A stretch of DNA of 64,000 nucleotides from Buttiauxella gaviniae ATCC 51604 (lineage in GTDB: Bacteria; Pseudomonadota; Gammaproteobacteria; Enterobacterales; Enterobacteriaceae). The notes beneath the pieces were generated by a model, which worked only from the letters and a program-made list of their open reading frames with translations, did not search any database and was not told where the DNA came from. The stretch is taken from assembly GCF_001654835.1 (NCBI RefSeq), contig NZ_LXEP01000026.1, forward strand, positions 62,001 to 126,000, written 5' to 3'. Made by a program: the position numbers and the translations under genes. This document shows, in pieces, positions 20,847 through 31,541 of this stretch (its first letter is position 1; each line of letters begins with the position of its first letter).

Positions 20847-22178
20847 ATGATCTTTCGCGTGAAAAGTTGGTTGATGGCGGCGTGCTTACTGTTGCTTACG
20901 GCACAGTCGGGTGCCGCGAGTTTAGCGGATATTCAGGTATCAAATGGTGATTCTCAGGCGCGAATCACCTTTAGTTTTATTGGTGACCCTGAATATGCAT
21001 TCTCTCAGGATGATAAAAAAAGCGTAGCCCTGGATATTAAACAAACGGGTGTGATTCGAGGTTTACCTCTTTTGTTCAGTGGAAATAACCTGGTGAAAAG
21101 CATTCGTTCAGGGCAACCGAAAGATAGCGATTCCTTACGCCTGGTGGTTGATCTCACTGAGCCTGGCAAAACTCGCGCGGTGAAACAGCAAAATGGTTCT
21201 AATTACACGGTCGTGTTTACCATTAACGCCGATATGCCACCGCCGCCTCCACCTCCACCGGTTGTTGCCAAACACGTGGAAGCCCCGCCAGTTACCCGCC
21301 CGACAGAACCGGCAAAAAATCCGTTTAACCCGCAAACCGTTACTGGCGCAGTCAGTTCGAATACGGTGATGCATCCTGCGCGAACTCAACGCACCACTAC
21401 TCAGTCTGATACCGTGGTTGTGGCGATTGATGCTGGACATGGTGGACAAGACCCGGGTGCGATTGGTCCGGGTGGGACGAAAGAGAAAAACGTCACTATT
21501 TCTATTGCCCGTAAACTACGTTCCTTGCTCAATGACGACCCGATGTTTAAAGGCGTGCTGACCCGTGATGGCGACTATTTCATTTCGGTGATGGGGCGCT
21601 CGGATGTGGCGCGTAAACAGAACGCCAATATTCTGGTTTCTATTCATGCCGATGCTGCACCAAACCGCGACGCGACGGGAGCATCTGTCTGGGTGCTGTC
21701 AAACCGCCGTGCAAATAGCGAAATGGCGGGCTGGCTCGAACAGCACGAGAAACAATCCGAGTTGCTGGGTGGTGCAGGTGATGTACTGGCCAATAGCCAG
21801 GCTGACCCGTATCTGAGCCAGGCAGTACTGGATTTGCAATTCGGCCATTCCCAGCGTGTCGGGTATGATGTGGCGACAAAAGTGCTGGCTCAAATGCAAC
21901 GTGTCGGCGCGTTACACAAGCGTCGCCCTGAGCATGCAAGCCTTGGAGTATTACGCTCACCAGATATCCCTTCAGTGCTAGTGGAAACCGGGTTTATCAG
22001 TAACAACTCGGAAGAGCGCCTGCTTGATAGCGATGATTATCAGCAAAAAATTGCCCAAGCCATTTATCAAGGTTTGAGGGACTATTTCCAGACGCATCCG
22101 TTACAATCAGCACCTGCCCCGGGGCAAACCGCACGTTCGCAAGGTGCGGGTCTCGATCAGGTCGCGATTACTCAATAA
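20847..22178 (+). CDS. amiB: N-acetylmuramoyl-L-alanine amidase AmiB
   Basis: A 443-residue periplasmic zinc amidase that cleaves septal peptidoglycan in daughter-cell separation, activated by EnvC/FtsX. A signal peptide (to about residue 25), an N-terminal AMIN domain that targets the septum, a Pro-rich linker (PPPPPPPP near 132-139), and an Amidase_3 domain ([13 protein letters not shown] with zinc His and Glu; SIHADA; ETGFISN) are present in order. The ATG at 20847 follows an AAGGACGACGGG ribosome site. It runs directly into mutL. Confidence 0.97.
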   Translation: MIFRVKSWLMAACLLLLTAQSGAASLADIQVSNGDSQARITFSFIGDPEYAFSQDDKKSVALDIKQTGVIRGLPLLFSGNNLVKSIRSGQPKDSDSLRLVVDLTEPGKTRAVKQQNGSNYTVVFTINADMPPPPPPPPVVAKHVEAPPVTRPTEPAKNPFNPQTVTGAVSSNTVMHPARTQRTTTQSDTVVVAIDAGHGGQDPGAIGPGGTKEKNVTISIARKLRSLLNDDPMFKGVLTRDGDYFISVMGRSDVARKQNANILVSIHADAAPNRDATGASVWVLSNRRANSEMAGWLEQHEKQSELLGGAGDVLANSQADPYLSQAVLDLQFGHSQRVGYDVATKVLAQMQRVGALHKRRPEHASLGVLRSPDIPSVLVETGFISNNSEERLLDSDDYQQKIAQAIYQGLRDYFQTHPLQSAPAPGQTARSQGAGLDQVAITQ

Positions 22179-22187
22179 GGAAATTTC

Positions 22188-24074
22188 ATGCCGATTCAGG
22201 TTCTGCCGCCGCAACTTGCCAACCAGATTGCTGCTGGCGAAGTGGTAGAGCGCCCCGCATCGGTGGTGAAGGAGCTGGTTGAGAACAGTCTGGATGCTGG
22301 CGCTACTCGTATTGATATTGATATCGAACGCGGTGGTGCCAAGCTCATTCGTATCCGCGACAACGGTTGTGGTATCAAAAAAGACGAGCTGGCGCTTGCG
22401 TTGGCTCGCCATGCCACCAGTAAAATTGCTTCACTTGATGACCTTGAGGCGATTATCAGCCTTGGTTTTCGTGGCGAAGCGCTAGCCAGTATTAGCTCGG
22501 TTGCCCGTTTGACGTTAACGTCACGTACCGTCGATCAAAGCGAGGCGTGGCAGGCCTATGCCGAAGGCCGTGAACAAGATGTGACGGTGAAGCCCGCAGC
22601 GCATCCAGTCGGAACCACGCTTGAAGTGTTGGATCTGTTTTACAACACACCTGCCCGGCGCAAATTCATGCGCACTGAAAAAACCGAATTCAACCATATT
22701 GATGAGATTGTCAGGCGTATTGCGCTGGCACGCTTTGATGTATCGATTAATTTGACGCATAACGGCAAAGTCATTCGTCAATATCGTGCGGTCGCAGAAG
22801 GCGCGCCTCGTGAACGTCGTCTGGGTGCGATTTGTGGCACGCAGTTCCTCGAACAAGCTCTGTCCATTGAATGGCAGCACGGCGATCTTGCTTTACGTGG
22901 GTGGGTGGCTGAACCAAGTGCGACGACTTCTGCACTGGCAGAGATTCAATATTGTTACGTCAATGGCCGCATGATGCGTGACCGCTTGATAAATCACGCC
23001 ATTCGCCAGGCCTGTGAAGATAAACTCGGAGCCGATCAGCAACCGGCATTTGTGCTCTATCTTGAAATCGATCCGCATCAGGTGGATGTGAATGTACATC
23101 CGGCCAAACATGAAGTGCGGTTCCATCAATCGCGTCTGGTGCATGACTTTATCTATCAGGGCGTGTTGAGCGTGCTGCAACAGCAGACAGAAAACCGTTT
23201 GCCACTGGAAGAAACAACCGAAGAACCGCAACAGAGTTGGCAGCCGGAAAATCGCGTTGCATCTGGACGTAACCAGTTTTCAACACCTGCCCCCACTTCT
23301 TCTGTTGTTCGTGAATCACCGCCTCGCAGTTCTTCGCCAAATGGCGGTGAATATAGCGGCGGAGGTGCCAGCAAAAACATACCTTTATGGCCTCATGCAG
23401 CACCAGGTTTCCAGAAGAAAGAAGGGGCGCTGTATCGCGAGCTTCTGAATACGCAAGCTTCCCCAACGCCAAAAAATCGTGCAGCTGAACCTGAAACCAA
23501 CGAAGTATTAGACGCCCATGCACAAAGTTTTGGCCGTGTACTGACGGTGCTTGCACCAGACATGGCATTGCTGGAACGCGACGGCAAAATTATGCTGCTT
23601 TCATTAACCGTGGCTGAACGCTGGTTGAAAATGGCGCAGTTAGTACCAGGTAGTGAAGGTGCGCGGGCGCAACCATTGCTGATCCCTGTACGCCTGAAAG
23701 TGACGAAAGAAGAACAGGACGTTCTGGTTAAATATCAGTCGCTTTTATTGGAAATGGGTATCGAATTTGTCGCAGAGTCGCGTCAGATAACAATTCGCAC
23801 CGTACCTTTACCTTTACGTAAACAAAATTTACAAATCTTGATTCACGAACTGCCAGGATACCTGGCGCAACAGACAGAGGTTAACGCACCACAGATTGCT
23901 CAATGGTTTGCTCGTCAAATGGACGGCTTTCATGAACAATGGAATCTGGCACAGGCAATTGCCTTGCTGGCTGATGTAGAGCGCCTTTGTCCGCAGCTGG
24001 TGAAATCACCACCTGGCGGTTTGTTACAACCTGTTGATTTACAATTGGCGATGAACGCCCTGAAACATGACTGA
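22188..24074 (+). CDS. mutL: DNA mismatch repair protein MutL
   Basis: A 628-residue GHKL ATPase that links MutS mismatch recognition to MutH incision and UvrD unwinding. N-terminal ATP-binding motifs are intact: [17 protein letters not shown] and [11 protein letters not shown] low-complexity linker (about 345-440) leads to the C-terminal dimer domain. It starts 9 bp after amiB and ends 8 bases into miaA. Confidence 0.98.
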   Translation: MPIQVLPPQLANQIAAGEVVERPASVVKELVENSLDAGATRIDIDIERGGAKLIRIRDNGCGIKKDELALALARHATSKIASLDDLEAIISLGFRGEALASISSVARLTLTSRTVDQSEAWQAYAEGREQDVTVKPAAHPVGTTLEVLDLFYNTPARRKFMRTEKTEFNHIDEIVRRIALARFDVSINLTHNGKVIRQYRAVAEGAPRERRLGAICGTQFLEQALSIEWQHGDLALRGWVAEPSATTSALAEIQYCYVNGRMMRDRLINHAIRQACEDKLGADQQPAFVLYLEIDPHQVDVNVHPAKHEVRFHQSRLVHDFIYQGVLSVLQQQTENRLPLEETTEEPQQSWQPENRVASGRNQFSTPAPTSSVVRESPPRSSSPNGGEYSGGGASKNIPLWPHAAPGFQKKEGALYRELLNTQASPTPKNRAAEPETNEVLDAHAQSFGRVLTVLAPDMALLERDGKIMLLSLTVAERWLKMAQLVPGSEGARAQPLLIPVRLKVTKEEQDVLVKYQSLLLEMGIEFVAESRQITIRTVPLPLRKQNLQILIHELPGYLAQQTEVNAPQIAQWFARQMDGFHEQWNLAQAIALLADVERLCPQLVKSPPGGLLQPVDLQLAMNALKHD

Positions 24075-25014
24075 AGTTAAGCAAAACCTGCCACAGGCAA
24101 TTTTTTTAATGGGGCCAACGGCCTCTGGTAAGACGGCGCTCGCGATTAATTTGCGTAAAACGTTGCCGGTAGAGTTGATAAGCGTCGATTCGGCCCTTAT
24201 CTATCAAGGGATGGACATCGGTACAGCAAAGCCCACGGTGGAAGAACTTGCCCAAGCCCCGCACCGGTTACTTGATATTCTCGACCCTGCACAGGCTTAT
24301 TCCGCCGCAGATTTCCGGCGCGATGCGTTAGCTGAAATGGCAGATATTACCGCAGCCGGGCGTATCCCCTTGTTAGTTGGGGGAACGATGCTCTACTTCA
24401 AGGCATTGTTAGAAGGTTTGTCACCGTTGCCATCTGCCGATCCAGAAGTTCGGGATAGGATAGAAAAACAGGCTGCAGAGCAAGGATGGGAGGCGTTGCA
24501 TCGTGAGTTAGCACAGGTTGATCCTGTCGCCGCTGCACGTATTCATCCAAATGATCCACAAAGGCTTTCCCGCGCACTGGAAGTTTTTTTCATTTCGGGT
24601 AAAACTTTAACGGAACTGACGAAAACGTCAGGAGAAGCTCTGCCTTACCAGGTGCATCAGTTCGCCATCGCCCCGGCGAGCCGTGAACTGCTCCATCAAC
24701 GAATTGAGCAGCGTTTTCATCAGATGTTAGCTTCTGGATTTGAAGCTGAAGTACGGGCTCTTTTTGCCCGTGGTGATTTGCATACGGATATGCCTTCCAT
24801 TCGTTGTGTGGGTTACCGGCAGATGTGGTCTTATCTGGCCGGTGAAATTCCACATGATGAAATGGTTTATCGTGGTATTTGCGCGACGAGACAATTGGCT
24901 AAGCGCCAGATGACCTGGTTAAGAGGTTGGGAAGGTGTTCACTGGTTAGACAGTGAGAATCCGTCTCAATCTTATAACGATGTAGTACAGGTTGTTAGTG
25001 CGAAGCACCAATGA
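24067..25014 (+). CDS. miaA: tRNA dimethylallyltransferase MiaA
   Basis: A 315-residue enzyme that adds an isopentenyl group to A37 of tRNAs reading codons that begin with U. The P-loop GPTASGKT is at residues 16-23, with [19 protein letters not shown] and [12 protein letters not shown] as further signatures. It overlaps mutL by 8 bases. In E. coli, promoters within miaA drive hfq, including heat-shock ones; none were assigned here. Confidence 0.97.
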   Translation: MTEVKQNLPQAIFLMGPTASGKTALAINLRKTLPVELISVDSALIYQGMDIGTAKPTVEELAQAPHRLLDILDPAQAYSAADFRRDALAEMADITAAGRIPLLVGGTMLYFKALLEGLSPLPSADPEVRDRIEKQAAEQGWEALHRELAQVDPVAAARIHPNDPQRLSRALEVFFISGKTLTELTKTSGEALPYQVHQFAIAPASRELLHQRIEQRFHQMLASGFEAEVRALFARGDLHTDMPSIRCVGYRQMWSYLAGEIPHDEMVYRGICATRQLAKRQMTWLRGWEGVHWLDSENPSQSYNDVVQVVSAKHQ

Positions 25015-25116
25015 ATGTGTACAATTGAATCGTTATGGTGCGCAGTATCTTACGCAGTTTTTCAGAGCCTCAGGGTTCTTGAGTTACAAACAACAAGCAT
25101 ATAAGGAAAAGATAGA

Positions 25117-25425
25117 ATGGCTAAGGGGCAATCATTACAAGATCCGTTCTTGAACGCACTGCGTCGCGAACGTGTTCCAGTTTCTATTTATTTGGTGAAT
25201 GGTATTAAGCTGCAAGGGCAGATTGAGTCTTTTGATCAGTTTGTGATCCTGTTGAAAAACACGGTCAGCCAGATGGTCTATAAGCACGCGATTTCAACTG
25301 TTGTTCCGTCACGTCCGGTATCTCATCACAGTAATAACACCGGTACTAGCGGTTCTGGCAGCTATCACCATGGCGGCAGCGCGCAAGGTTCTGCGCCACA
25401 ACAAGACAACGAAGACGCTGAATAA
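25117..25425 (+). CDS. hfq: RNA chaperone Hfq
   Basis: A 102-residue hexameric Sm-like protein that pairs small RNAs with mRNAs. The core (about residues 7-66) reads [20 protein letters not shown] … [17 protein letters not shown], the KHAI motif belonging to the Sm2 poly-U binding site. The C-terminal tail is disordered, Ser/Gly/His-rich and acidic at the end. An AAGGAAAAG ribosome site precedes the ATG. A hairpin separates it from hflX. Confidence 0.98.
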   Translation: MAKGQSLQDPFLNALRRERVPVSIYLVNGIKLQGQIESFDQFVILLKNTVSQMVYKHAISTVVPSRPVSHHSNNTGTSGSGSYHHGGSAQGSAPQQDNEDAE

Positions 25426-25446
25426 GGCATAACGTTGTTTTTCCAA

Positions 25447-25487
25447 GCCGGGGAACCAGGGATGATGGGTTCCCCGCTGGTCTTTTT
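25447..25487 (+). terminator. Hairpin terminator between hfq and hflX
   Basis: GGGGAACC (25450-25457) pairs with GGTTCCCC (25468-25475), followed by GCTGGTCTTTTTG. It may be leaky, since hflX starts only 15 bp further on. Confidence 0.7.
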
Positions 25488-25501
25488 GAGAGGTTATACG
25501 C

Positions 25502-26782
25502 TTGTTTGACCGTTATGATGCCGGTGAGCATGCGGTACTAGTACACATCTATTTTACGCAAGACAAAAACAAAGAAGATCTGGAGGAGTTTGAATCTCTG
25601 GTCTCTTCAGCTGGTGTCGAAGCGTTACAGGTGGTTACTGGTAGCCGCAAAGCTCCTCACCCGAAGTATTTTGTTGGTGAAGGTAAGGCAATTGAGATTG
25701 CCGATGCAGTGAAAGCCACTGGGGCATCGGTCATTTTATTTGATCATGCGTTGTCTCCTGCTCAGGAGCGTAACCTCGAAGCGCTGTGTGAATGTCGCGT
25801 CGTCGACAGAACCGGCCTGATTTTAGATATTTTTGCTCAACGTGCACGTACCCATGAAGGTAAGTTGCAGGTTGAACTGGCTCAGTTACGTCACATGGCA
25901 ACTCGTCTTGTGCGCGGCTGGACCCACCTTGAGCGTCAGGGAGGGGGGATTGGTTCAAGAGGCCCTGGGGAAACTCAGCTCGAAACCGACCGCCGTTTAC
26001 TGCGCAACCGGATTATGCAGATTCTTGGTCGCTTAGAACGAGTCGAAAAACAGCGTGAACAAGGTCGAAGATCGCGTGCCAAGGCTGATATCCCAACTGT
26101 TTCTTTGGTGGGCTATACCAACGCCGGCAAATCTACCCTGTTTAATCAGATAACTGCAGCTGGCGTTTATGCTGCAGATAAGTTGTTTGCCACACTTGAT
26201 CCAACATTACGTCGCATTAACGTTACGGATGTTGGTGAAACCATACTGGCAGATACAGTAGGTTTTATTCGTCACCTGCCACACGATTTAGTGGCGGCGT
26301 TTAAGGCAACCTTGCAGGAAACTCGCCAGGCGACACTGTTATTACATGTCATTGATGCAAGCGACCTCAGGATTGAGGAAAACATTGCCGCGGTAGATAC
26401 CGTTCTCGAAGAGATTGAGGCTGATGAAATTCCAACGCTCCTGGTGATGAATAAAATAGATATGTTGGATGATTTCGTTCCACGTATCGACAGAGATGAG
26501 GAAAATATGCCGATTCGGGTCTGGCTTTCTGCCCAGACCGGAGACGGTGTTCCACTGCTTTTCCAGGCTTTGACAGAGCGTTTATCTGGTGAAATTGCAC
26601 AGCATACGTTGTGCTTACCCCCCCAGGCAGGCCGACTGCGGAGCCGGTTTTATCAGCTTCAGGCAATAGAAAAAGAGTGGATGGAGGAAGACGGCAGTGT
26701 TGGCTTACAAATTCGTATGCCTATTGTTGACTGGCGTCGCCTCTGTAAACAAGAACCGGCACTCGCTGACTACATCGTCTAG
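25502..26782 (+). CDS. hflX: Ribosome-rescue GTPase HflX
   Basis: A 426-residue GTPase that splits stalled ribosomes after heat stress. An N-terminal HflX domain (1-190) with the [18 protein letters not shown] signature leads to a G domain: G1 GYTNAGKS near residue 203, DTVGF and NKID. The start codon is TTG at 25502, giving MFDRYDAGE as in E. coli; a GAGAGG ribosome site lies upstream. A GC-rich hairpin (CCCCTTCGGGGG near 26813-26824) lies before hflK. Confidence 0.96.
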   Translation: MFDRYDAGEHAVLVHIYFTQDKNKEDLEEFESLVSSAGVEALQVVTGSRKAPHPKYFVGEGKAIEIADAVKATGASVILFDHALSPAQERNLEALCECRVVDRTGLILDIFAQRARTHEGKLQVELAQLRHMATRLVRGWTHLERQGGGIGSRGPGETQLETDRRLLRNRIMQILGRLERVEKQREQGRRSRAKADIPTVSLVGYTNAGKSTLFNQITAAGVYAADKLFATLDPTLRRINVTDVGETILADTVGFIRHLPHDLVAAFKATLQETRQATLLLHVIDASDLRIEENIAAVDTVLEEIEADEIPTLLVMNKIDMLDDFVPRIDRDEENMPIRVWLSAQTGDGVPLLFQALTERLSGEIAQHTLCLPPQAGRLRSRFYQLQAIEKEWMEEDGSVGLQIRMPIVDWRRLCKQEPALADYIV

Positions 26783-26856
26783 CAAGTCAAGGGAATGTCC
26801 TGAAGACTTTTTCCCCTTCGGGGGATATCACCGCACAACAAATATGGAGCATAAAC

Positions 26857-28119
26857 ATGGCGTGGAATCAGCCCGGTAATAACGGACAGGACCGCGACCC
26901 GTGGGGAAGCAGCAAACCTGGCGGCGACTCTGGGGGTAACAAAGGAGGGCGGGATCAGGGGCCACCTGATCTGGATGATATCTTCCGAAAATTAAGTAAG
27001 AAACTTGGTGGTCTGGGCGGCGGTAAAGGCGGCGGCTCCGGTTCTGGTGGTGGTTCTTCGCAGCTTCCACGTCCTCATATTGGTGGCCGCATGGTTGGCA
27101 TCGTTGCTGCCGTGGCTGTTGTTATTTGGGCAGCGACTGGGTTCTATACCATTAAAGAAGCTGAACGTGGTGTTGTGACTCGTTTTGGTCAATTCAGCCA
27201 TTTGGTTGAGCCGGGTTTGAACTGGAAACCGACATTCATTGATAGTGTCAGAGCGGTAAACGTTGAAGCGGTTCGCGAATTGGCGGCTTCCGGTGTGATG
27301 CTGACTTCCGATGAGAACGTCGTTCGCGTCGAAATGAACGTCCAGTACCGTGTTACCGATCCGCGTCGTTATCTGTTTAGCGTAACCAGCGCCGACGATA
27401 GCCTGCGTCAGGCAACCGACAGCGCATTGCGTGGTGTTATTGGTAAATACACCATGGATAAGATCCTCACCGAGGGTCGTACCATTATTCGTAACGATAC
27501 TCAGCGCGAGCTGGAAGAAACCATTCGCCCGTACAACATGGGTATTACCCTGCTGGACGTCAACTTCCAGGCTGCTCGTCCGCCGGAAGAGGTGAAGGCT
27601 GCATTTGATGATGCGATTTCTGCGCGTGAAAACGAACAGCAATACATCCGTGAAGCAGAAGCGTATACCAACGAAGTTCAGCCGCGTGCTAACGGTCAGG
27701 CGCAGCGTATTCTTGAAGAAGCTCGCGCTTATAAAACACAGACTGTGTTAGAAGCGCAGGGTGAAGTGGCTCGCTTTGCGAAGATGCTGCCGGAATACAA
27801 AGCTGCACCGGAAATTACCCGTGAGCGTCTGTATATCGAAACCATGGAAAAAGTGCTTAGCCATACCCGTAAAGTTCTGGTTAACGACAAAGGCGGCAAC
27901 CTGATGGTTCTTCCACTGGATCAGATGCTTAAAGGTGGTTCACAGCCTGCGGCGAAGAGCGATACTAGTGGTGCGAACAGCTTGTTGCGTCTGCCACCTG
28001 CATCCAGCTCAAGCAGCGGCAGCGCCAGCACACCGTCCTCGTCAAGCCGGGGCGATATCATGGATCAGCGCCGTGCCGACGCACAGCGCACTGATAACCA
28101 GCGCGTAGGGAGTGAATAA
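26857..28119 (+). CDS. hflK: FtsH modulator subunit HflK (SPFH family)
   Basis: A 420-residue SPFH/band-7 protein that forms a cage with HflC around the FtsH protease in the inner membrane. The N-terminus is Gly-rich and cytoplasmic (residues 1-75), followed by one membrane helix (about 80-100), the SPFH domain (starting KEAERGVVTRFG) and a coiled coil. The Ser-rich tail is typical. It is distinct from the HflK-like gene at 56105-57157. HflC follows after 2 bp. Confidence 0.97.
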   Translation: MAWNQPGNNGQDRDPWGSSKPGGDSGGNKGGRDQGPPDLDDIFRKLSKKLGGLGGGKGGGSGSGGGSSQLPRPHIGGRMVGIVAAVAVVIWAATGFYTIKEAERGVVTRFGQFSHLVEPGLNWKPTFIDSVRAVNVEAVRELAASGVMLTSDENVVRVEMNVQYRVTDPRRYLFSVTSADDSLRQATDSALRGVIGKYTMDKILTEGRTIIRNDTQRELEETIRPYNMGITLLDVNFQAARPPEEVKAAFDDAISARENEQQYIREAEAYTNEVQPRANGQAQRILEEARAYKTQTVLEAQGEVARFAKMLPEYKAAPEITRERLYIETMEKVLSHTRKVLVNDKGGNLMVLPLDQMLKGGSQPAAKSDTSGANSLLRLPPASSSSSGSASTPSSSSRGDIMDQRRADAQRTDNQRVGSE

Positions 28120-28121
28120 CG

Positions 28122-29126
28122 ATGCGTAAGTCAGTCATTGCTTTAATTATCATCGTGCTGGTAGTGCTATTTACCTCGGTCTTCGTGGTACAGGAAGGTG
28201 AGCGCGGAATTACGTTACGCTTCGGTAAAGTGTTGCGTGATGACGAAAACAAGCCGGTGGTCTACGAGCCAGGTCTGCATTTCAAAGTACCGTTTATCGA
28301 GTCGGTTAAAACCCTTGATGCACGTATTCAGACTATGGATAACCAAGCCGACCGCTTTGTAACCAAAGAGAAGAAAGACCTGATCGTTGATTCCTATATC
28401 AAATGGCGTATCAGTGATTTCAGCCGCTACTACCTGGCAACCGGTGGTGGTGACGTTTCTCAAGCTGAAGTGCTGTTAAAACGTAAGTTCAGTGACCGTC
28501 TGCGTTCTGAAATTGGTCGTCTTGATGTGAAAGACATCGTGACCGATTCTCGCGGTCGTCTGACTCTGGACGTTCGTGATGCGCTGAACTCAGGTTCTGC
28601 AGGTACTGACGATGAAGTGTCAACACCTGCTGCGGATGATGCGATTGCATCAGCAGCGGCGCGTGTAACGGCGGAAACCAAAGGTAAAGTGCCAGTGGTT
28701 AACCCGAACAGTATGGCAGCGCTGGGTATTGAAGTGGTCGATGTGCGTATCAAGCAGATCAACCTGCCAGCTGAAGTGTCTGAGGCTATCTACAACCGTA
28801 TGCGCGCAGAGCGTGAAGCGGTTGCTCGTCGCCACCGTTCACAAGGTCAGGAAGAAGCTGAGAAGCTGCGTGCTACCGCCGACTACGAAGTGACTCGTAC
28901 TCTGGCCGAAGCCGAGCGTATGGGCCGAATCAGCCGTGGTGAAGGTGATGCAGAAGCTGCCAAACTGTTTGCTGACGCATTCAGCCAGGATCCAGATTTC
29001 TATGCCTTCATTCGTAGCCTGCGTGCTTACGAGGCGAGCTTCAATTCTGGTCAGGACGTTATGGTGTTAAGCCCAGATAGCGATTTCTTCCGCTATATGA
29101 AAACACCAGCGAACAGTTCACGTTAA
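28122..29126 (+). CDS. hflC: FtsH modulator subunit HflC (SPFH family)
   Basis: A 334-residue SPFH protein, partner of HflK in the FtsH-HflKC complex that tunes degradation of membrane proteins and, in lambda infection, CII. One N-terminal membrane anchor (about 4-22), the SPFH domain (QEGERGITLRFGKV) and a C-terminal coiled coil are present. It starts 2 bp after hflK and ends at a strong terminator. Confidence 0.97.
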   Translation: MRKSVIALIIIVLVVLFTSVFVVQEGERGITLRFGKVLRDDENKPVVYEPGLHFKVPFIESVKTLDARIQTMDNQADRFVTKEKKDLIVDSYIKWRISDFSRYYLATGGGDVSQAEVLLKRKFSDRLRSEIGRLDVKDIVTDSRGRLTLDVRDALNSGSAGTDDEVSTPAADDAIASAAARVTAETKGKVPVVNPNSMAALGIEVVDVRIKQINLPAEVSEAIYNRMRAEREAVARRHRSQGQEEAEKLRATADYEVTRTLAEAERMGRISRGEGDAEAAKLFADAFSQDPDFYAFIRSLRAYEASFNSGQDVMVLSPDSDFFRYMKTPANSSR

Positions 29127-29146
29127 TATTCGCAAGCGTTTTATCA

Positions 29147-29173
29147 AGAGCCGGTCTGACCGGCTCTTTTTTT
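29147..29173 (+). terminator. Terminator of the hflX-hflK-hflC unit
   Basis: AGAGCCGGTC and GACCGGCTCT form a near-perfect 10-bp stem, followed by TTTTTTT. Confidence 0.93.
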
Positions 29174-29192
29174 ATGGGTGCTAGAGGAAATT

Positions 29193-29390
29193 ATGAATTC
29201 GACAATCTGGATGGCATTAGCACTGGTTTTAGTGCTCGAAGGACTCGGACCGATGCTTTATCCGCGTATGTGGCGTCGTATGATAGCCGCTTTAATCCAA
29301 TTACCCGATAACACGCTGCGTCGTTTTGGCGGCGGACTAGTGGTTGCAGGTGTCGTTGTCTACTACATGTTGAGTCGAAGCGGCGGTTAA
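29193..29390 (+). CDS. yjeT: YjeT, DUF2065 small inner-membrane protein
   Basis: A 65-residue protein with two hydrophobic helices (about 3-20 and 45-62) and a LPDNTLRRFGGGLVVAG segment conserved in the family. The function is unknown. The ATG at 29193 (MNSTIWMALAL) was preferred over 29178 because of family length and the AGAGG ribosome site just upstream. Conserved position between hflC and purA. Confidence 0.92.
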   Translation: MNSTIWMALALVLVLEGLGPMLYPRMWRRMIAALIQLPDNTLRRFGGGLVVAGVVVYYMLSRSGG

Positions 29391-29396
29391 GTCACG

Positions 29397-29426
29397 TTGA
29401 GGTGGCTGATTACCATTTTGTATACT
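29397..29426 (+). promoter_or_regulatory. Probable purA promoter
   Basis: TTGAGG (29397-29402), an 18-bp spacer and TATACT (29421-29426). The hexamers are good and lie 67 bp before the purA start. A CATCGG/CCGATG stem follows in the leader. Confidence 0.6.
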
Positions 29427-29470
29427 AAAAGGGCTGATCATCGGGGAAACCGATGGTAGAATCCTTTTTT

Positions 29471-29486
29471 AAGCAAACGGTGATTT
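29471..29486 (+). promoter_or_regulatory. Candidate PurR operator upstream of purA
   Basis: AAGCAAACGGTGATTT matches the PurR consensus ANGCAANCGNTTNCNT at all but two defined positions and ends 6 bp before the start codon. PurR control of purA is known in E. coli; this site is assigned by motif only. Confidence 0.45.
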
Positions 29487-29489
29487 TGA

Positions 29490-30791
<1,302 letters not shown>

Positions 30792-30902
30792 TGATGTGAT
30801 GGGGTGTGCTTAGCGCACCCCAACTGTTTTATCCTGCCGTTTTATCTACCTTCCCCTATTAAATAAATTAGCTGGCAACCTTATGGCTGGTTTATCATCA
30901 AT

Positions 30903-31030
30903 CTATACCCGTCATACTTCACGTTGCAGCGGCGTTGGCTGCACTCACTCACCCCAGCCACTTACTTAAGTAAGCTCCCGGGGATTCTTGAGCTGGCCGC
31001 CTGGCTGCAACCCGAATTATTTAGGGTATA
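30903..31030. repeat. ERIC (IRU) element 2
   Basis: About 128 bp, CTATACCCGTCATACTTC to ATTTAGGGTATA, with the canonical core CACTTACTTAAGTAAGCTCC. It is the best-preserved copy in the window and ends 46 bp before nsrR, so it lies in or next to the nsrR promoter. The remaining purA-nsrR spacer shows nothing else clear. Confidence 0.92.
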
Positions 31031-31076
31031 GTATTTACAGCTATTAAGCGTTTCCCCTCCCACCCTAGAGGTTGAT

Positions 31077-31502
31077 GTGCAGTTAACGAGTTTTACTGAT
31101 TACGGTTTACGTGCTTTGATTTATATGGCGTCTTTGCCGGAAGGCAAAATGACGAGCATTTCTGAGGTAACAGAAGTGTACGGAGTATCACGTAACCACA
31201 TGGTGAAAATCATCAATCAACTCAGTCGCGCGGGCTATGTGACGGCAGTGCGCGGCAAAAACGGTGGTATTCGCCTCGGCAAACCTGCGCAAACAATTCG
31301 TGTGGGTGATGTGGTGCGCGAGCTGGAACCGCTATCTTTGGTGAACTGTAGCAGTGAGTTTTGTCATATTACCCCCGCATGTCGCCTCAAGCAGGCACTG
31401 GCTCAGGCGGTGCAAAGCTTTCTAACAGAGCTGGATAAGCACACGCTGGCCGATTTGGTGGACCAAAACCAACCGCTCTACAAATTATTGCTGGTGGAAT
31501 AA
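31077..31502 (+). CDS. nsrR: Nitric-oxide-sensing repressor NsrR
   Basis: A 141-residue Rrf2-family regulator carrying a [2Fe-2S] or [4Fe-4S] cluster; nitric oxide damages the cluster and lifts repression. Cluster ligands Cys91, Cys96 and Cys102 are intact in [13 protein letters not shown]. The N-terminal winged helix includes [23 protein letters not shown]. The start codon is GTG at 31077, giving [14 protein letters not shown] predicted operator for it lies before ytfE, 13 kb away. rnr follows 39 bp later in the same direction. Confidence 0.97.
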   Translation: MQLTSFTDYGLRALIYMASLPEGKMTSISEVTEVYGVSRNHMVKIINQLSRAGYVTAVRGKNGGIRLGKPAQTIRVGDVVRELEPLSLVNCSSEFCHITPACRLKQALAQAVQSFLTELDKHTLADLVDQNQPLYKLLLVE

Positions 31503-31541
31503 ATCACGATTTCCTCAGCAAATGACAACGGAGGAACCGCA

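Noticed and set aside
26992..27642. 216-codon antisense frame opposite hflK
   Set aside because: Mirror of a conserved gene with low-complexity composition and no start signals.
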